19,588 bases of DNA from an uncultured Romboutsia sp. GTDB lineage: Bacteria; Bacillota; Clostridia; Peptostreptococcales; Peptostreptococcaceae. Both the position numbers and the translations under genes were made by a program. This document shows, one piece after another, positions 5,614-15,283 of this stretch (positions within the stretch are counted from its first letter, which is position 1; each line of letters starts with the position of its first letter). The stretch is taken from assembly GCA_937907205.1 (NCBI GenBank), contig CALESE010000145.1, forward strand, positions 1-19,588, given 5' to 3'. Below the pieces are notes generated by a model, which was not told the origin of the DNA, did no database searches, and worked only from the letters and a program-made list of their open reading frames with translations.

Positions 5614-6981
5614 ATGTGTGGAGTTGTAGGTATTTATTCTAATAAAGAAATATCTAAGGAACTATACTATTCTTTATATTCAATGCAGCATAGAGGTCAA
5701 GAAAGTTGTGGTCTTGCTGTATCAGATGGCAAAGATATTAATTATAAAAAAGGAATGGGATTAGTTGGAGATATATTTACCGAAAAAGAATTAAAAAAAT
5801 TGACTGGAACAATGGGGATAGGTCATGTAAGATACTCAACGGCAGGAGGGAGTCATTTAGCAAACTGTCAGCCATTAGTTGGTAGTTGTAGAAAGAGAAA
5901 ATTAGCTCTTGCCCATAATGGTAATTTAGTAAATGCAAATTATTTAAAAGATATGTTAGAAGAGGATGGATATATGTTCCAAGCTAATTCGGACACAGAA
6001 GTAATATTATACATACTAGCTAGATATTACAAGGGAGATATAGTTGAAAGCTTAAAACTTACGATGGATTATATAAAGGGTGCTTATTCTCTTGTAATAA
6101 TGGGAGAAGAAGAACTTGTAGCTGTAAGAGATCCACATGGTTTTAGACCTATTGTATTAGGTAAAAGAGGGGATGATTTTATATTTGCATCTGAAAATGC
6201 AGCGATAGATATACTTGGTGGAGAAGTTATAAGAGACGTAGAACCAGGAGAGATAATAGTTGTTAAGGATGGCGAAATGAAATCATATCACTATTCTGAA
6301 AACTATAAACCACTAAAGAAAAGTTGTATATTTGAACATATTTACTTTGCTAGAAATGATGCAACCATAGATAAAGTAAATGCGTATGATTTTAGAATAA
6401 AATGCGGAGAGATGTTATATAAAAATGATAGTATAAAAGCTGATATAGTTGTTCCAGTTCCAGACTCTGGATGGCCAGGAGCGATAGGTTATTCAAATAT
6501 AAGTGGTGTACCTCTTACTGAAGGATTAGTTAAAAATAGATATATTGGAAGAACATTTATAAAACCTACTCAAGAAGAAAGAGAGATAGGTGTAAAAATA
6601 AAACTAAATCCATTATCTAGTATAGTGAAAGGAAAATCAGTTGTATTAGTTGATGACTCAATAGTTAGAGGTACAACATCTAAATTAATAATAAAATCAT
6701 TAAGAGACGCGGGAGCAAGTGAAATACATCTAAGGATAACATCACCACCAGTTAAATACTCTTGTTACTATGGGATAGATACGCCAAAGCGTTCAAATCT
6801 AATTGCATCTCAAAATTCAATTGAAGAAATAAAAGATTATATAGGATGTGACTCTTTAGAGTTTTTAAGTATAGAAGGAATGTTAGAAGCTACGGAAAAT
6901 AAATCAACATTCTGTAAAGCTTGTTTTGATGGAGAATATCCAGTAAAAAAAATCGATAGGGAGGAACTACTTTCATGTTAA
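5614..6981 (+). CDS. purF: PurF, amidophosphoribosyltransferase (Fe-S type, no propeptide)
   Basis: Committed step: converts PRPP and glutamine to phosphoribosylamine. At 455 residues it has an Ntn-type glutaminase domain (about 1-230) whose nucleophile is Cys2 (MCGVVGIYS), then a phosphoribosyltransferase domain with the PRPP loop VVLVDDSIVRGTT (343-355). Cys238 (KSCIF), Cys384 (SCYYGID), Cys434 and Cys437 (FCKACF) match the four ligands of the 4Fe-4S cluster in the B. subtilis enzyme, so this should be an oxygen-sensitive Fe-S form. The B. subtilis protein is made with an 11-residue propeptide ahead of the cysteine. Here the start codon directly precedes it, with a GGGG ribosome binding site, so only Met removal is needed. 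The gene overlaps purM by seven bases, indicating translational coupling. Confidence 0.97.
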   Translation: MCGVVGIYSNKEISKELYYSLYSMQHRGQESCGLAVSDGKDINYKKGMGLVGDIFTEKELKKLTGTMGIGHVRYSTAGGSHLANCQPLVGSCRKRKLALAHNGNLVNANYLKDMLEEDGYMFQANSDTEVILYILARYYKGDIVESLKLTMDYIKGAYSLVIMGEEELVAVRDPHGFRPIVLGKRGDDFIFASENAAIDILGGEVIRDVEPGEIIVVKDGEMKSYHYSENYKPLKKSCIFEHIYFARNDATIDKVNAYDFRIKCGEMLYKNDSIKADIVVPVPDSGWPGAIGYSNISGVPLTEGLVKNRYIGRTFIKPTQEEREIGVKIKLNPLSSIVKGKSVVLVDDSIVRGTTSKLIIKSLRDAGASEIHLRITSPPVKYSCYYGIDTPKRSNLIASQNSIEEIKDYIGCDSLEFLSIEGMLEATENKSTFCKACFDGEYPVKKIDREELLSC

Positions 6982-8051
6982 CTTACAAACAATCAGGAGT
7001 AGATATAGATGAAGGAAACAGAGCAGTAGATCTTATAAAAAGGAAAGTAAAATCTACTTATGATAATAATGTAATAGGGGATTTAGGTAACTTTAGTGGT
7101 TTATATAGTTTAAAAGATTTCTTAACTATGAAGGAGCCAGTTTTACTTTCATCTACTGATGGAGTTGGAACAAAATTGAAGATAGCTCAAATGTTAGATA
7201 AACATGATACTGTTGGTATAGATTTAGTTGCAATGTGTGTTAATGATTTAATATGCCAAGGTGCAAAACCATTATTTTTCTTAGATTACATAGCTACAGG
7301 TAAGTTAGCAGCAGAGCAAGTTGAAAAAATCGTAGGAGGTATAGTTGACGGATGTAAATTATCTGGATGTGCATTAGTAGGTGGAGAAACTGCTGAAATG
7401 CCTGGTATGTACAGTAATGATGAATATGATTTAGCTGGTTTTTCAGTTGGTATAGCAGATAGAGAAAAAATAGTATATGGTAAAAATGTAAAAAATGGAG
7501 ATGTTCTAATAGGAATTTCATCAAGTGGGGTTCATAGTAATGGATTTTCATTTGTAAGAAAAATATTCTTAGATAAATTTAATTATAATTTAGAAGAATA
7601 TATAGAAGAATTAGGCATGACATTAGGAGAAGCTCTTTTAACGCCAACTAAAATATATGTGAAATTAGTAATGGATTTACTTAAAGAATATGAAATAAAA
7701 TCAATAGCTCATATAACTGGCGGAGGAGTAATAGAAAATATACCAAGGGTAATACCAAAAGGATTAGGTATAGATATAAATAAAAATTCTTGGGATAAAC
7801 CAGCTATATTCAAAATGATAGAAAACTTTGATTGTATAGAAGAAAAAGAACTTCATAAAAGTTTTAATATGGGGATTGGTTTGGTATTAGTAGTTAGCAA
7901 AGAAGATGCTCAAGGTGTAGTTGATTTTATTAATAATAGAGAAGATAAACTTCAAGTTGAAATAGATGATAAATATGAAGAATTATTAAAAGATAAAGCT
8001 TACATAATTGGTGAGATTGTAGATACTCACGAAGGAGTACGTTTATGCTAA
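6975..8051 (+). CDS. purM: PurM, AIR synthetase
   Basis: Phosphoribosylformylglycinamidine cyclo-ligase: ATP-dependent closure of the imidazole ring, FGAM to AIR. The 358 residues show the PurM/AIRS fold signatures: GVDIDEGNRAV (8-18), SSTDGVGTKLKIAQ (59-72), VNDLICQGAKPLFFLDYIATGK (region 89-110) and GGETAEMPGMY (136-146), then the C-terminal HITGGGVIENIPR segment. The length is normal. Its start (ATG at 6975) lies inside the purF stop region with GGGAGGAAC upstream, and its end overlaps purN by seven bases, so it is embedded in a tightly coupled operon. PurM follows PurL in the pathway although purL is last in the operon. Confidence 0.97.
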   Translation: MLTYKQSGVDIDEGNRAVDLIKRKVKSTYDNNVIGDLGNFSGLYSLKDFLTMKEPVLLSSTDGVGTKLKIAQMLDKHDTVGIDLVAMCVNDLICQGAKPLFFLDYIATGKLAAEQVEKIVGGIVDGCKLSGCALVGGETAEMPGMYSNDEYDLAGFSVGIADREKIVYGKNVKNGDVLIGISSSGVHSNGFSFVRKIFLDKFNYNLEEYIEELGMTLGEALLTPTKIYVKLVMDLLKEYEIKSIAHITGGGVIENIPRVIPKGLGIDINKNSWDKPAIFKMIENFDCIEEKELHKSFNMGIGLVLVVSKEDAQGVVDFINNREDKLQVEIDDKYEELLKDKAYIIGEIVDTHEGVRLC

Positions 8052-8638
8052 ATATAGGAGTTTTAATATCTGGTAGAGGAACAAATCTACAAGTTATAAT
8101 AGATGAAACTAAATTTAGAAATATAAATGGGTGTGTAAAAGTAGTTATTTCAAATAAAGAAAATGCTTATGGACTAGAAAGAGCAAGGCATAATAATATA
8201 GATGCAATATATGAAACGGATGAAGATAAAATAATAGAAATATTAAAAGAATGTAAAGTTGATTTAATAGTTTTAGCAGGGTATCTAAAAATAATTAGTC
8301 CAAAATTCGTAAATGAGTTTAAAAATAAGATAATAAATATTCATCCATCATTAATACCTTCTTTTTGCGGAGAAGGATACTATGGTCAAAGAGTGCATCA
8401 AGGGGTTATTGATTATGGAGTGAAAGTAACTGGTGCTACAGTTCATTTTGTAGATGAAGGTACTGATACGGGAGCAATAATAATGCAAGAAAGTGTAATG
8501 GTTAAAGATGATGATGATTCACTATCTTTAGCTAAGAGAGTGTTGGAAGTTGAACACAAAATACTGAGAAAAAGTATAAAGCTATTTTGTGAAGGTAAGT
8601 TAAGTATTCAGGGTAGGAGAGTGTTTATAGATGAGTAA
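8045..8638 (+). CDS. purN: PurN, phosphoribosylglycinamide formyltransferase
   Basis: Transfers a formyl group from 10-formyltetrahydrofolate to GAR. The 197 residues begin with the nucleotide-binding ISGRGTNLQ (8-16). They carry INIHPSLIPSF (97-107), with the catalytic Asn98 and His100 equivalents of E. coli Asn106 and His108. VDEGTDTGAII (136-146) contains Asp141, equivalent to Asp144. The insert FCGEGYYGQRVHQGV (107-121) contains the GxGYYGxxVHxxV pattern typical of clostridial PurN. It overlaps purM by seven and purH by eight bases. No formate-dependent PurT is seen in the window. Confidence 0.97.
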   Translation: MLNIGVLISGRGTNLQVIIDETKFRNINGCVKVVISNKENAYGLERARHNNIDAIYETDEDKIIEILKECKVDLIVLAGYLKIISPKFVNEFKNKIINIHPSLIPSFCGEGYYGQRVHQGVIDYGVKVTGATVHFVDEGTDTGAIIMQESVMVKDDDDSLSLAKRVLEVEHKILRKSIKLFCEGKLSIQGRRVFIDE

Positions 8639-10163
8639 AAGAGCATTAATAAGTGTAACAGATAAAACAGGTGTAGTGGATTTTGCTAGAGAGTTAAATA
8701 ATCTAGGGTATGAAATTATATCTACAGGAAATACATATAAGATATTAAGAGAAAATGGTGTTAATGCAATCACAATAGATGAAGTTACAAAATTCCCAGA
8801 AATGTTAGACGGTAGAGTTAAAACACTAAATCCATATATACATGGAGGGATTCTTTATAAAAGAGATAACAAATATCATGTAGATACAGTAAATGAATAT
8901 AATATAGAATCAATAGATATAGTGGTAGTTAATTTATATGATTTTGAAGGAACTTTAAAAAGTGGAAAAAGTCACGATGTAGTGATTGAAAATATAGATA
9001 TTGGTGGACCATCTATGATTCGTTCGGCGGCGAAAAATTATAAAGATGTGACAGTAGTAGTAGATATAAATGACTACAATATGATAATAGAAAAGTTAAA
9101 AAATAATGATTTAACTTTAGAAGATAGAAAAAAATTATCATATAAAGCATTTTCTAAAACTGCAAGATATGATGCACTTATAAGCAGCTATTTTGCTGGT
9201 GAAGTAGGAGATACTTACCCAGAAATACTTAACTTAACATTCACTAAAGAACAAATACTAAGATATGGAGAAAATCCACATCAAAATGGAGTTTTATATA
9301 GTCAATCAAATGCAAATAATTTGATATTAAATTATGAACAATTAAATGGAAAAGAGTTATCTTTTAATAATATAAATGATCTACATGCTTGCTTAGAAGT
9401 AATGAGAGAATTTAAAGATAGCGAAGATGTATTAGCCGTTGCTATAAAGCATACTAATCCATGTGGGGTAGGATTAGGTAAAGATAGTTTTGAAGCATAT
9501 ACTAAATGCTATGAATCAGATACAATTTCTATATTTGGTGGAATAGTTGGATTAACTTCAAAAGTAGATGAAGATACTGCTAAAAAAATGAGTGAAATAT
9601 TTTTGGAAATAGTTGTAGCTTACGATTTTACACCAGAAGCTTTAGAAGTTCTAAAGAAAAAGAAAAATTTAAGAGTTTTAAAACTACAAAAAATAGAAGG
9701 TAGTCTTCAGGCATATGATATGAAATATTTAGATGGAAAATTATTAATTCAAGATAAAGATAATAAAGTTATAGGTAAATATGAAACTGTTACAAAGATA
9801 GAGCCAACTAAAAAACAACTTCAAGATATGGAGTTTGGAATGAGAGTAGTTAAGAATATGAAATCAAATGCGATTGTTATAGTAAAAGATGGTCAAACTT
9901 TAGCTTTAGGATGTGGACAAACATCTAGAATATGGGCTCTTAAAAATGCTTTAGAAAATAATAAAGATAAAGATTTCAAAGGTGCAATATTAGCATCAGA
10001 TGCATTTTTCCCATTTGATGATTGTATAACTTTAGCTCATGAATATGGAATAGATGCAGTTGTACAACCAGGTGGCTCAATAAATGATAAATCTTCGGTA
10101 GAAGTTTGTGACAAATATAATATGACAATGGTGTTTACAGGTATAAGACACTTTAAACACTAG
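8631..10163 (+). CDS. purH: PurH, bifunctional AICAR transformylase / IMP cyclohydrolase
   Basis: Catalyses the last two steps to IMP. The 510-residue length is standard. The N-terminal MGS-like cyclohydrolase domain (about 1-195) shows SVTDKTGVVDFA (8-19), STGNTYKIL (31-39) and EMLDGRVKTLNPYIHGGIL (57-75). The C-terminal transformylase domain shows RYGENPHQ (211-218), AIKHTNPCGVG (271-281) with the catalytic Lys-His pair at 273-274, SIFGG (300-304) and the C-terminal FTGIRHFKH. The start lies in the last codons of purN with AGGAGAG upstream; purD follows after 11 bases with its own GGGGG ribosome binding site. Folate demand is shared with PurN. Confidence 0.97.
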   Translation: MSKRALISVTDKTGVVDFARELNNLGYEIISTGNTYKILRENGVNAITIDEVTKFPEMLDGRVKTLNPYIHGGILYKRDNKYHVDTVNEYNIESIDIVVVNLYDFEGTLKSGKSHDVVIENIDIGGPSMIRSAAKNYKDVTVVVDINDYNMIIEKLKNNDLTLEDRKKLSYKAFSKTARYDALISSYFAGEVGDTYPEILNLTFTKEQILRYGENPHQNGVLYSQSNANNLILNYEQLNGKELSFNNINDLHACLEVMREFKDSEDVLAVAIKHTNPCGVGLGKDSFEAYTKCYESDTISIFGGIVGLTSKVDEDTAKKMSEIFLEIVVAYDFTPEALEVLKKKKNLRVLKLQKIEGSLQAYDMKYLDGKLLIQDKDNKVIGKYETVTKIEPTKKQLQDMEFGMRVVKNMKSNAIVIVKDGQTLALGCGQTSRIWALKNALENNKDKDFKGAILASDAFFPFDDCITLAHEYGIDAVVQPGGSINDKSSVEVCDKYNMTMVFTGIRHFKH

Positions 10164-10174
10164 GGGGTAAATAT

Positions 10175-11425
10175 ATGAAGGTATTAATTATAGGTAGCGG
10201 TGGTAGAGAACACGCTATTGCTTGGAAATTAAGTAGTGAAAATAATGTGAAAAAAATATACTGTGCACCAGGTAATGCGGGAATAGCTGACGTTGCTCAG
10301 TGTTTAAATATAGATGATAGTGATATAGATTCTTTAGTTAAGTTTGCTAAAGAAAATAATATTGACTTAACAATTGTTGGTCCAGAAGTGCCATTAGTTA
10401 ATGGGGTAGTAGATGAGTTTGAAAAAGAAAACTTGAGAATATTTGGTCCGAACCAAAAATGCTCACAGCTTGAAGGAAGTAAAGCATTTTGTAAGGATTT
10501 TATGGTAAGGCATGAGATACCAACAGCAAAGTATAAAGAGTATACGGATTTAGAAAAAGCGATAAATGAGATAGATAGATTTGGGTACCCAGTAGTTATA
10601 AAAGTTGATGGATTAGCATCTGGTAAGGGTGTTGTTATTTCACAAAATAGAGAAGATGCAATATCTACTCTTAGGGAAATTATGGAAGACAAAAGGTTTG
10701 GAACTGCTGGAGATAAGATAGTAGTTGAAGAATTTTTAAAAGGAATAGAAACATCAATATTAGCTTTTGTAGACAATGACACTATTGTGCCTATGGTAAG
10801 TGCAAAAGATCATAAAAAGGTATTTAATAATGAAAAGGGAGCTAATACAGGAGGTATGGGTACTTTTTCTCCGAGTGAAATATATACTAATGAATTAGCT
10901 GAAGAAATTAGAGTTAATGTATTACAAAAGACTTTAGAAGGATTTAAAAAAGATAACTTAAATTATAAAGGAATTTTGTTTGTAGGTCTTATGATAACTA
11001 ATGAAGGCGCTAAAGTTCTTGAGTATAATGTTAGATTTGGAGATCCAGAAACTCAATCGGTATTATTCAGATTAGAAAGTAATCTTAGTCAGATAATGGA
11101 CTCAATTATAGATAATAACCTTAAAAATATAGATATAAAGTATAGTGAAGAAGAAGCTGTATGTGTAATGTTAACTTCTGGAGGGTATCCAGAAGTTTAT
11201 GAAAAGGGAAAAATAATAACTGGATTAGATAAATTGGATAAGGATATAGTTGTTTTCCATAGTGGAACTAAATTAGTAGATAATAATTTAGTTACTAATG
11301 GGGGAAGAGTGATAGGTATAACGGCTAAAGATAAAACTGTAAAAAATGCAGCTCAAAAAGTTTATGAAAATATAAAAAGAGTAAATTTTGAAGGAATGCA
11401 TTATAGAACTGATATAGGTATTTAA
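10175..11425 (+). CDS. purD: PurD, phosphoribosylamine-glycine ligase
   Basis: GAR synthetase, ATP-grasp family: joins glycine to phosphoribosylamine, the step directly after PurF. The 416 residues start with the N-domain loop LIIGSGGREHAIAWKL (4-19), followed by GPEVPLVNG (69-77) and the LEGSKAFCKDFM segment (99-110). The ATP-grasp signatures are KVDGLASGKGV (143-153), NTGGMG (224-229) and LEYNVRFGDPETQ (282-294), with metal-binding Glu/Asn residues in the last. The length is normal. It is separated from purH by 11 and purL by 24 bases, with clear ribosome binding sites at both. PurD turns over the labile PurF product, so co-expression with purF is expected. Confidence 0.97.
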   Translation: MKVLIIGSGGREHAIAWKLSSENNVKKIYCAPGNAGIADVAQCLNIDDSDIDSLVKFAKENNIDLTIVGPEVPLVNGVVDEFEKENLRIFGPNQKCSQLEGSKAFCKDFMVRHEIPTAKYKEYTDLEKAINEIDRFGYPVVIKVDGLASGKGVVISQNREDAISTLREIMEDKRFGTAGDKIVVEEFLKGIETSILAFVDNDTIVPMVSAKDHKKVFNNEKGANTGGMGTFSPSEIYTNELAEEIRVNVLQKTLEGFKKDNLNYKGILFVGLMITNEGAKVLEYNVRFGDPETQSVLFRLESNLSQIMDSIIDNNLKNIDIKYSEEEAVCVMLTSGGYPEVYEKGKIITGLDKLDKDIVVFHSGTKLVDNNLVTNGGRVIGITAKDKTVKNAAQKVYENIKRVNFEGMHYRTDIGI

Positions 11426-11449
11426 TTTCTAATAAAAGGGAGATATTAT

Positions 11450-14400
11450 ATGTTAAGTGTAGCAATAGATACTTCTTATGTAAAAAGGGTGTTAGTAGAA
11501 AAGAGAGAAGGTTTTGACATAGAGTCTAAAGCATTAAAAAAAGACTTAATAGAAAGTCTTCATATAAATACTATAGATAATATAAGAATTTTAAATAGAT
11601 ATGATATAGAAGGAATAGATGGAGAAGTATATTTAAACGCTTGTAAAACTATATTCTCAGAACCTAATATAGATATTGTTTATCATGAAACATTAGAGAA
11701 TATAAGTGGAGAAAGAGTATTTGCCATAGAATACTTACCAGGCCAATATGACCAAAGAGGTGATTGGGCAGCCCAATGTATACAAATAGTAAATCAAGGT
11801 ATAAGACCTATTGTTAATACAGCAAAAGTATATATATTAAGTGGAAATATTTCTAATGAAGATTTTGAAAAAATTAAAGCGTACTGTATAAATACGGTAG
11901 ATAGTAGGGAAGCATCTCTTGAAAAACCGAAGTCCTTAAAAATAGAAACAAAAATTCCTAAAAAAGTGGAAATACTAGGTGGTTTTATAGAATTAAGCTT
12001 GAAAGGATTAGAGGAATTTTTAAGTGATAATAGCCTAGCCATGACTATAGGAGATTTAGAACATATACAAAATTACTTTAAAAATACTGAAAAAAGAAAT
12101 CCTACTATAACTGAAATAAAAGTATTAGATACATATTGGTCAGATCATTGTAGACATACTACTTTTATGACTCAAATAGAAAATGTAGAGATAGAAGATG
12201 GACAGTACAATGAGATAATAAAAGAAGCATATAATATGTACTTAGACTCTAGAAAAAATATTTATGTAGATAAACAAAAAGATATATGCTTGATGGACAT
12301 AGCAACTATTGCTATGAAGGAATTAAGAAAAAAAGGTAAATTAGAAGATTTAGATTTAAGTGAAGAAATAAATGCTTGTAGTATAAATGTTGATGTTAAT
12401 ATTGATGGAAAGATAGAAAAGTACTTAGTAATGTTTAAAAATGAAACACATAACCATCCAACAGAGATAGAGCCGTTTGGTGGAGCAGCAACTTGTTTAG
12501 GTGGAGCTATAAGAGATCCATTATCAGGAAGAAGCTATGTTTATCAAGCTATGAGAGTTACAGGAAGTGCAGATCCAAGAACTTCTGTGAAAGATACTTT
12601 ACCTGGAAAACTTACACAAAAGAAGATAACTACAGGTGCAGCTAATGGATATAGTTCATATGGGAACCAAATAGGATTAGCGACAGGGCAAGTTGTAGAA
12701 GTTTATGATGAAGACTTTGTTGCAAAAAGGATGGAAGTTGGAGCTGTAATAGCAGCAGCACCCAAAGAGAATGTAGTAAGAGAAATGCCTAAACCTGGAG
12801 ATATAGTAGTTTTATTAGGTGGAAAAACAGGAAGAGATGGATGTGGTGGAGCTATAGGCTCATCTAAAGAACATAGTGAAGAATCTATACTTACTTGTAG
12901 TGCAGAAGTACAAAAAGGTGATGCACCTAATGAAAGAAAAATACAAAGATTTTTCAGAAATAAAGAAGTAGCACAAATGATAAAAAGATGTAATGATTTT
13001 GGTGCAGGAGGAGTTTGTGTTGCTATAGGAGAAATAGCTGATAGCTTAGATATAAACTTAAACTTAGTTCCTAAAAAATATGATGGTCTTGATGGAACTG
13101 AAATAGCTATATCAGAATCTCAAGAGAGAATGGCAGTAGTAATAAACAATGACAATAAGTATAAATTTATAGAATTAGCAAAAGAAGAAAGCTTAGAAGC
13201 AACTCATGTAGCTACTGTAACTGATAGTGGATATATGAGAATGTTCTGGAATGATACACCTATAGTAAATATAAGTAGAGAATTTTTAGAAACTAATGGA
13301 ATTAAGCAAAAAACAAATGTGCATATAGCTAAAGTAAATGAAGAAAATACATTCTTTAATACTTTAAATAAGGAACTAGAAGAAGTTGCATTAACAGCAG
13401 ATTTAAAAGAAAGATTTATAAATGTGTTAAGTGATTTGAATGTGTGTTCTCAAAAAGGATTAGTTGAAAAGTTTGATAGTAGTATAGGTGCTAGTACGGT
13501 TTTAATGCCTTTTGGTGGAAAATACCAAGCAACACCAACTCAAGGTATGGTATCAAAAATTCCTGTACTAAATGGTGAAACTAATACTTCAACTATAATG
13601 ACTTATGGATATAATCCTAAAATAGGTAAATGGAGCCCATTCCATGGTGCTTTATATGCAGTAGTTGAATCTGTATGCAAAGTTGTTTCTATTGGGGGTA
13701 ATTATGAGAATATAAGGCTTACTTTCCAAGAATATTTTGAAAAACTTGGAGATAACCCAATTAGATGGGGCAAACCATTTGCAGCATTATTAGGTGCATA
13801 TTATGCTCAAAATAAATTACAAATACCTGCAATTGGTGGTAAAGACAGTATGTCAGGAACATTTAAAGATATAGATGTACCACCAACATTAGTATCATTT
13901 GCTGTTGATACTGTTGATGCAGAAAATGTAATATCACCAGAGTTTAAGAAAAGTAATTCACAAGTTGTTATGTTATACACAGATAAGCTAGATAATGGCA
14001 TTATAGATTTTGATAATTTAAAGAAAAATTTATCTAAAGTAAATGAACTTATACACAATAATCAAGTGTTATCAACATATGCACTTGGGTATGGTGGAAT
14101 ATGTGAAGCCATAAGTAAGATGGCATTTGGTAATAAAATAGGATTTGAATTGAATAATGAAATTCAAAATTTATTTGTACCTGCTTACGGAAGTATAGTG
14201 CTTGAATTAACTGAAAATGATTTAAGTATGTTAGATGGATATAATTACAAAGTATTAGGTAAAACAATATCTGAAGAAGTTATAAAAATAAATGAAGAAG
14301 AAATATTTTTAGAAGATATATATAATGAGTATTGTGGCGTTTTAGAATCAATATTCCCAACTAAATCAATTGAACTAAAGAAAAAAATAGAGACTATAAA

Positions 14401-15244
14401 TTATATATCACAAGGTAAAGCTAAAAAATCATCAATAACTATAGCCAAGCCTAGAGTATTTATACCAACATTCCCTGGAACAAACTGTGAATATGATTTA
14501 TCTAAATCCTTTGAAAATGCTGGAGCTAAAAGCAGTATAAAAGTATTTAGAAACTTAACAGATAAAGATATAGAGGAATCTATAGACTCTATAGTTAAAG
14601 AAATTAGAAAATCACAGATAATAATGTTACCAGGTGGATTTAGTGCTGGAGATGAACCAGATGGATCAGGCAAATTTATAGCGACTGTATTTAGAAATCC
14701 TAAAGTTGCTGAAGCAGTAAATGAATTTTTAACTAAACAAGATGGACTTATGCTAGGAATATGTAATGGATTCCAAGCTCTTATAAAGTTAGGTTTATTG
14801 CCTTTTGGAGAAATAAGAGATATAGATAAAGATGCTCCTACATTAACTTATAATAATATAGGTAGACACCAATCTAAAGTAGTTAGAACAAGAATAGCAT
14901 CTAATAAATCACCGTGGCTAACTAATAATGAAGTTGGAGATATACATAGTATAGCTATATCTCATGGTGAAGGTAGATTTGTGGCTAATGAAGATGTAAT
15001 GGAAAAACTAATAGCGAATGGACAAATAGCAACTCAATATGTAGATTTTAATGATGAAGCTACATATGATATAGATTTTAATCCGAATGGTTCATTTTAT
15101 GGAGTAGAAGGGATAACTAGCTTAGATGGTAGAATATTTGGTAAGATGGGGCATTCTGAAAGGATAGGAAATAATGTAATGAAAAATATATTAGGTGAAA
15201 AAGATCAAAAAATATTTGAATCAGGAGTTAATTATTTTAAATAA
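11450..15244 (+). CDS. purL: PurL, single-chain FGAM synthase with fused glutaminase
   Basis: Converts FGAR, ATP and glutamine to FGAM. The 1264 residues combine in one chain what B. subtilis makes as PurS, PurL and PurQ. The order is a PurS-like N-terminal region, a linker with YWSDHCRHTTF (229-239), two AIRS-like halves beginning near KNETHNHPTEIEPFGGAATC (HNHPTE at 334-339) and IGGKDSMSGTF, and a C-terminal class I glutaminase. The glutaminase has Cys1105 (GICNGFQ) as nucleophile and His1235/Glu1237 (MGHSER) completing the triad, matching E. coli Cys1135, His1260 and Glu1262. It belongs to the clostridial/streptococcal single-chain clade. It is the last gene of the operon; its stop codon lies inside the palindromic terminator at 15242-15283, so separate purS and purQ genes are not needed. 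Confidence 0.97.
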   Translation: MLSVAIDTSYVKRVLVEKREGFDIESKALKKDLIESLHINTIDNIRILNRYDIEGIDGEVYLNACKTIFSEPNIDIVYHETLENISGERVFAIEYLPGQYDQRGDWAAQCIQIVNQGIRPIVNTAKVYILSGNISNEDFEKIKAYCINTVDSREASLEKPKSLKIETKIPKKVEILGGFIELSLKGLEEFLSDNSLAMTIGDLEHIQNYFKNTEKRNPTITEIKVLDTYWSDHCRHTTFMTQIENVEIEDGQYNEIIKEAYNMYLDSRKNIYVDKQKDICLMDIATIAMKELRKKGKLEDLDLSEEINACSINVDVNIDGKIEKYLVMFKNETHNHPTEIEPFGGAATCLGGAIRDPLSGRSYVYQAMRVTGSADPRTSVKDTLPGKLTQKKITTGAANGYSSYGNQIGLATGQVVEVYDEDFVAKRMEVGAVIAAAPKENVVREMPKPGDIVVLLGGKTGRDGCGGAIGSSKEHSEESILTCSAEVQKGDAPNERKIQRFFRNKEVAQMIKRCNDFGAGGVCVAIGEIADSLDINLNLVPKKYDGLDGTEIAISESQERMAVVINNDNKYKFIELAKEESLEATHVATVTDSGYMRMFWNDTPIVNISREFLETNGIKQKTNVHIAKVNEENTFFNTLNKELEEVALTADLKERFINVLSDLNVCSQKGLVEKFDSSIGASTVLMPFGGKYQATPTQGMVSKIPVLNGETNTSTIMTYGYNPKIGKWSPFHGALYAVVESVCKVVSIGGNYENIRLTFQEYFEKLGDNPIRWGKPFAALLGAYYAQNKLQIPAIGGKDSMSGTFKDIDVPPTLVSFAVDTVDAENVISPEFKKSNSQVVMLYTDKLDNGIIDFDNLKKNLSKVNELIHNNQVLSTYALGYGGICEAISKMAFGNKIGFELNNEIQNLFVPAYGSIVLELTENDLSMLDGYNYKVLGKTISEEVIKINEEEIFLEDIYNEYCGVLESIFPTKSIELKKKIETINYISQGKAKKSSITIAKPRVFIPTFPGTNCEYDLSKSFENAGAKSSIKVFRNLTDKDIEESIDSIVKEIRKSQIIMLPGGFSAGDEPDGSGKFIATVFRNPKVAEAVNEFLTKQDGLMLGICNGFQALIKLGLLPFGEIRDIDKDAPTLTYNNIGRHQSKVVRTRIASNKSPWLTNNEVGDIHSIAISHGEGRFVANEDVMEKLIANGQIATQYVDFNDEATYDIDFNPNGSFYGVEGITSLDGRIFGKMGHSERIGNNVMKNILGEKDQKIFESGVNYFK

Positions 15245-15283
15245 CAAAAAATGAGTAGCTAATTAGCTACTCATTTTTTGTTA
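15242..15283. terminator. Bidirectional terminator: 42-bp perfect palindrome shared by purL and the converging MFS gene
   Basis: The 21-bp arms meet at AATT with no spacer: core ATGAGTAGCTAATTAGCTAC flanked by A- and T-tracts, so each strand ends its stem in a T-run. The purL stop (15242-15244) and the minus-strand MFS stop (15283-15281) are its two outer triplets. In RNA a small loop must form at the centre. Confidence 0.92.
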
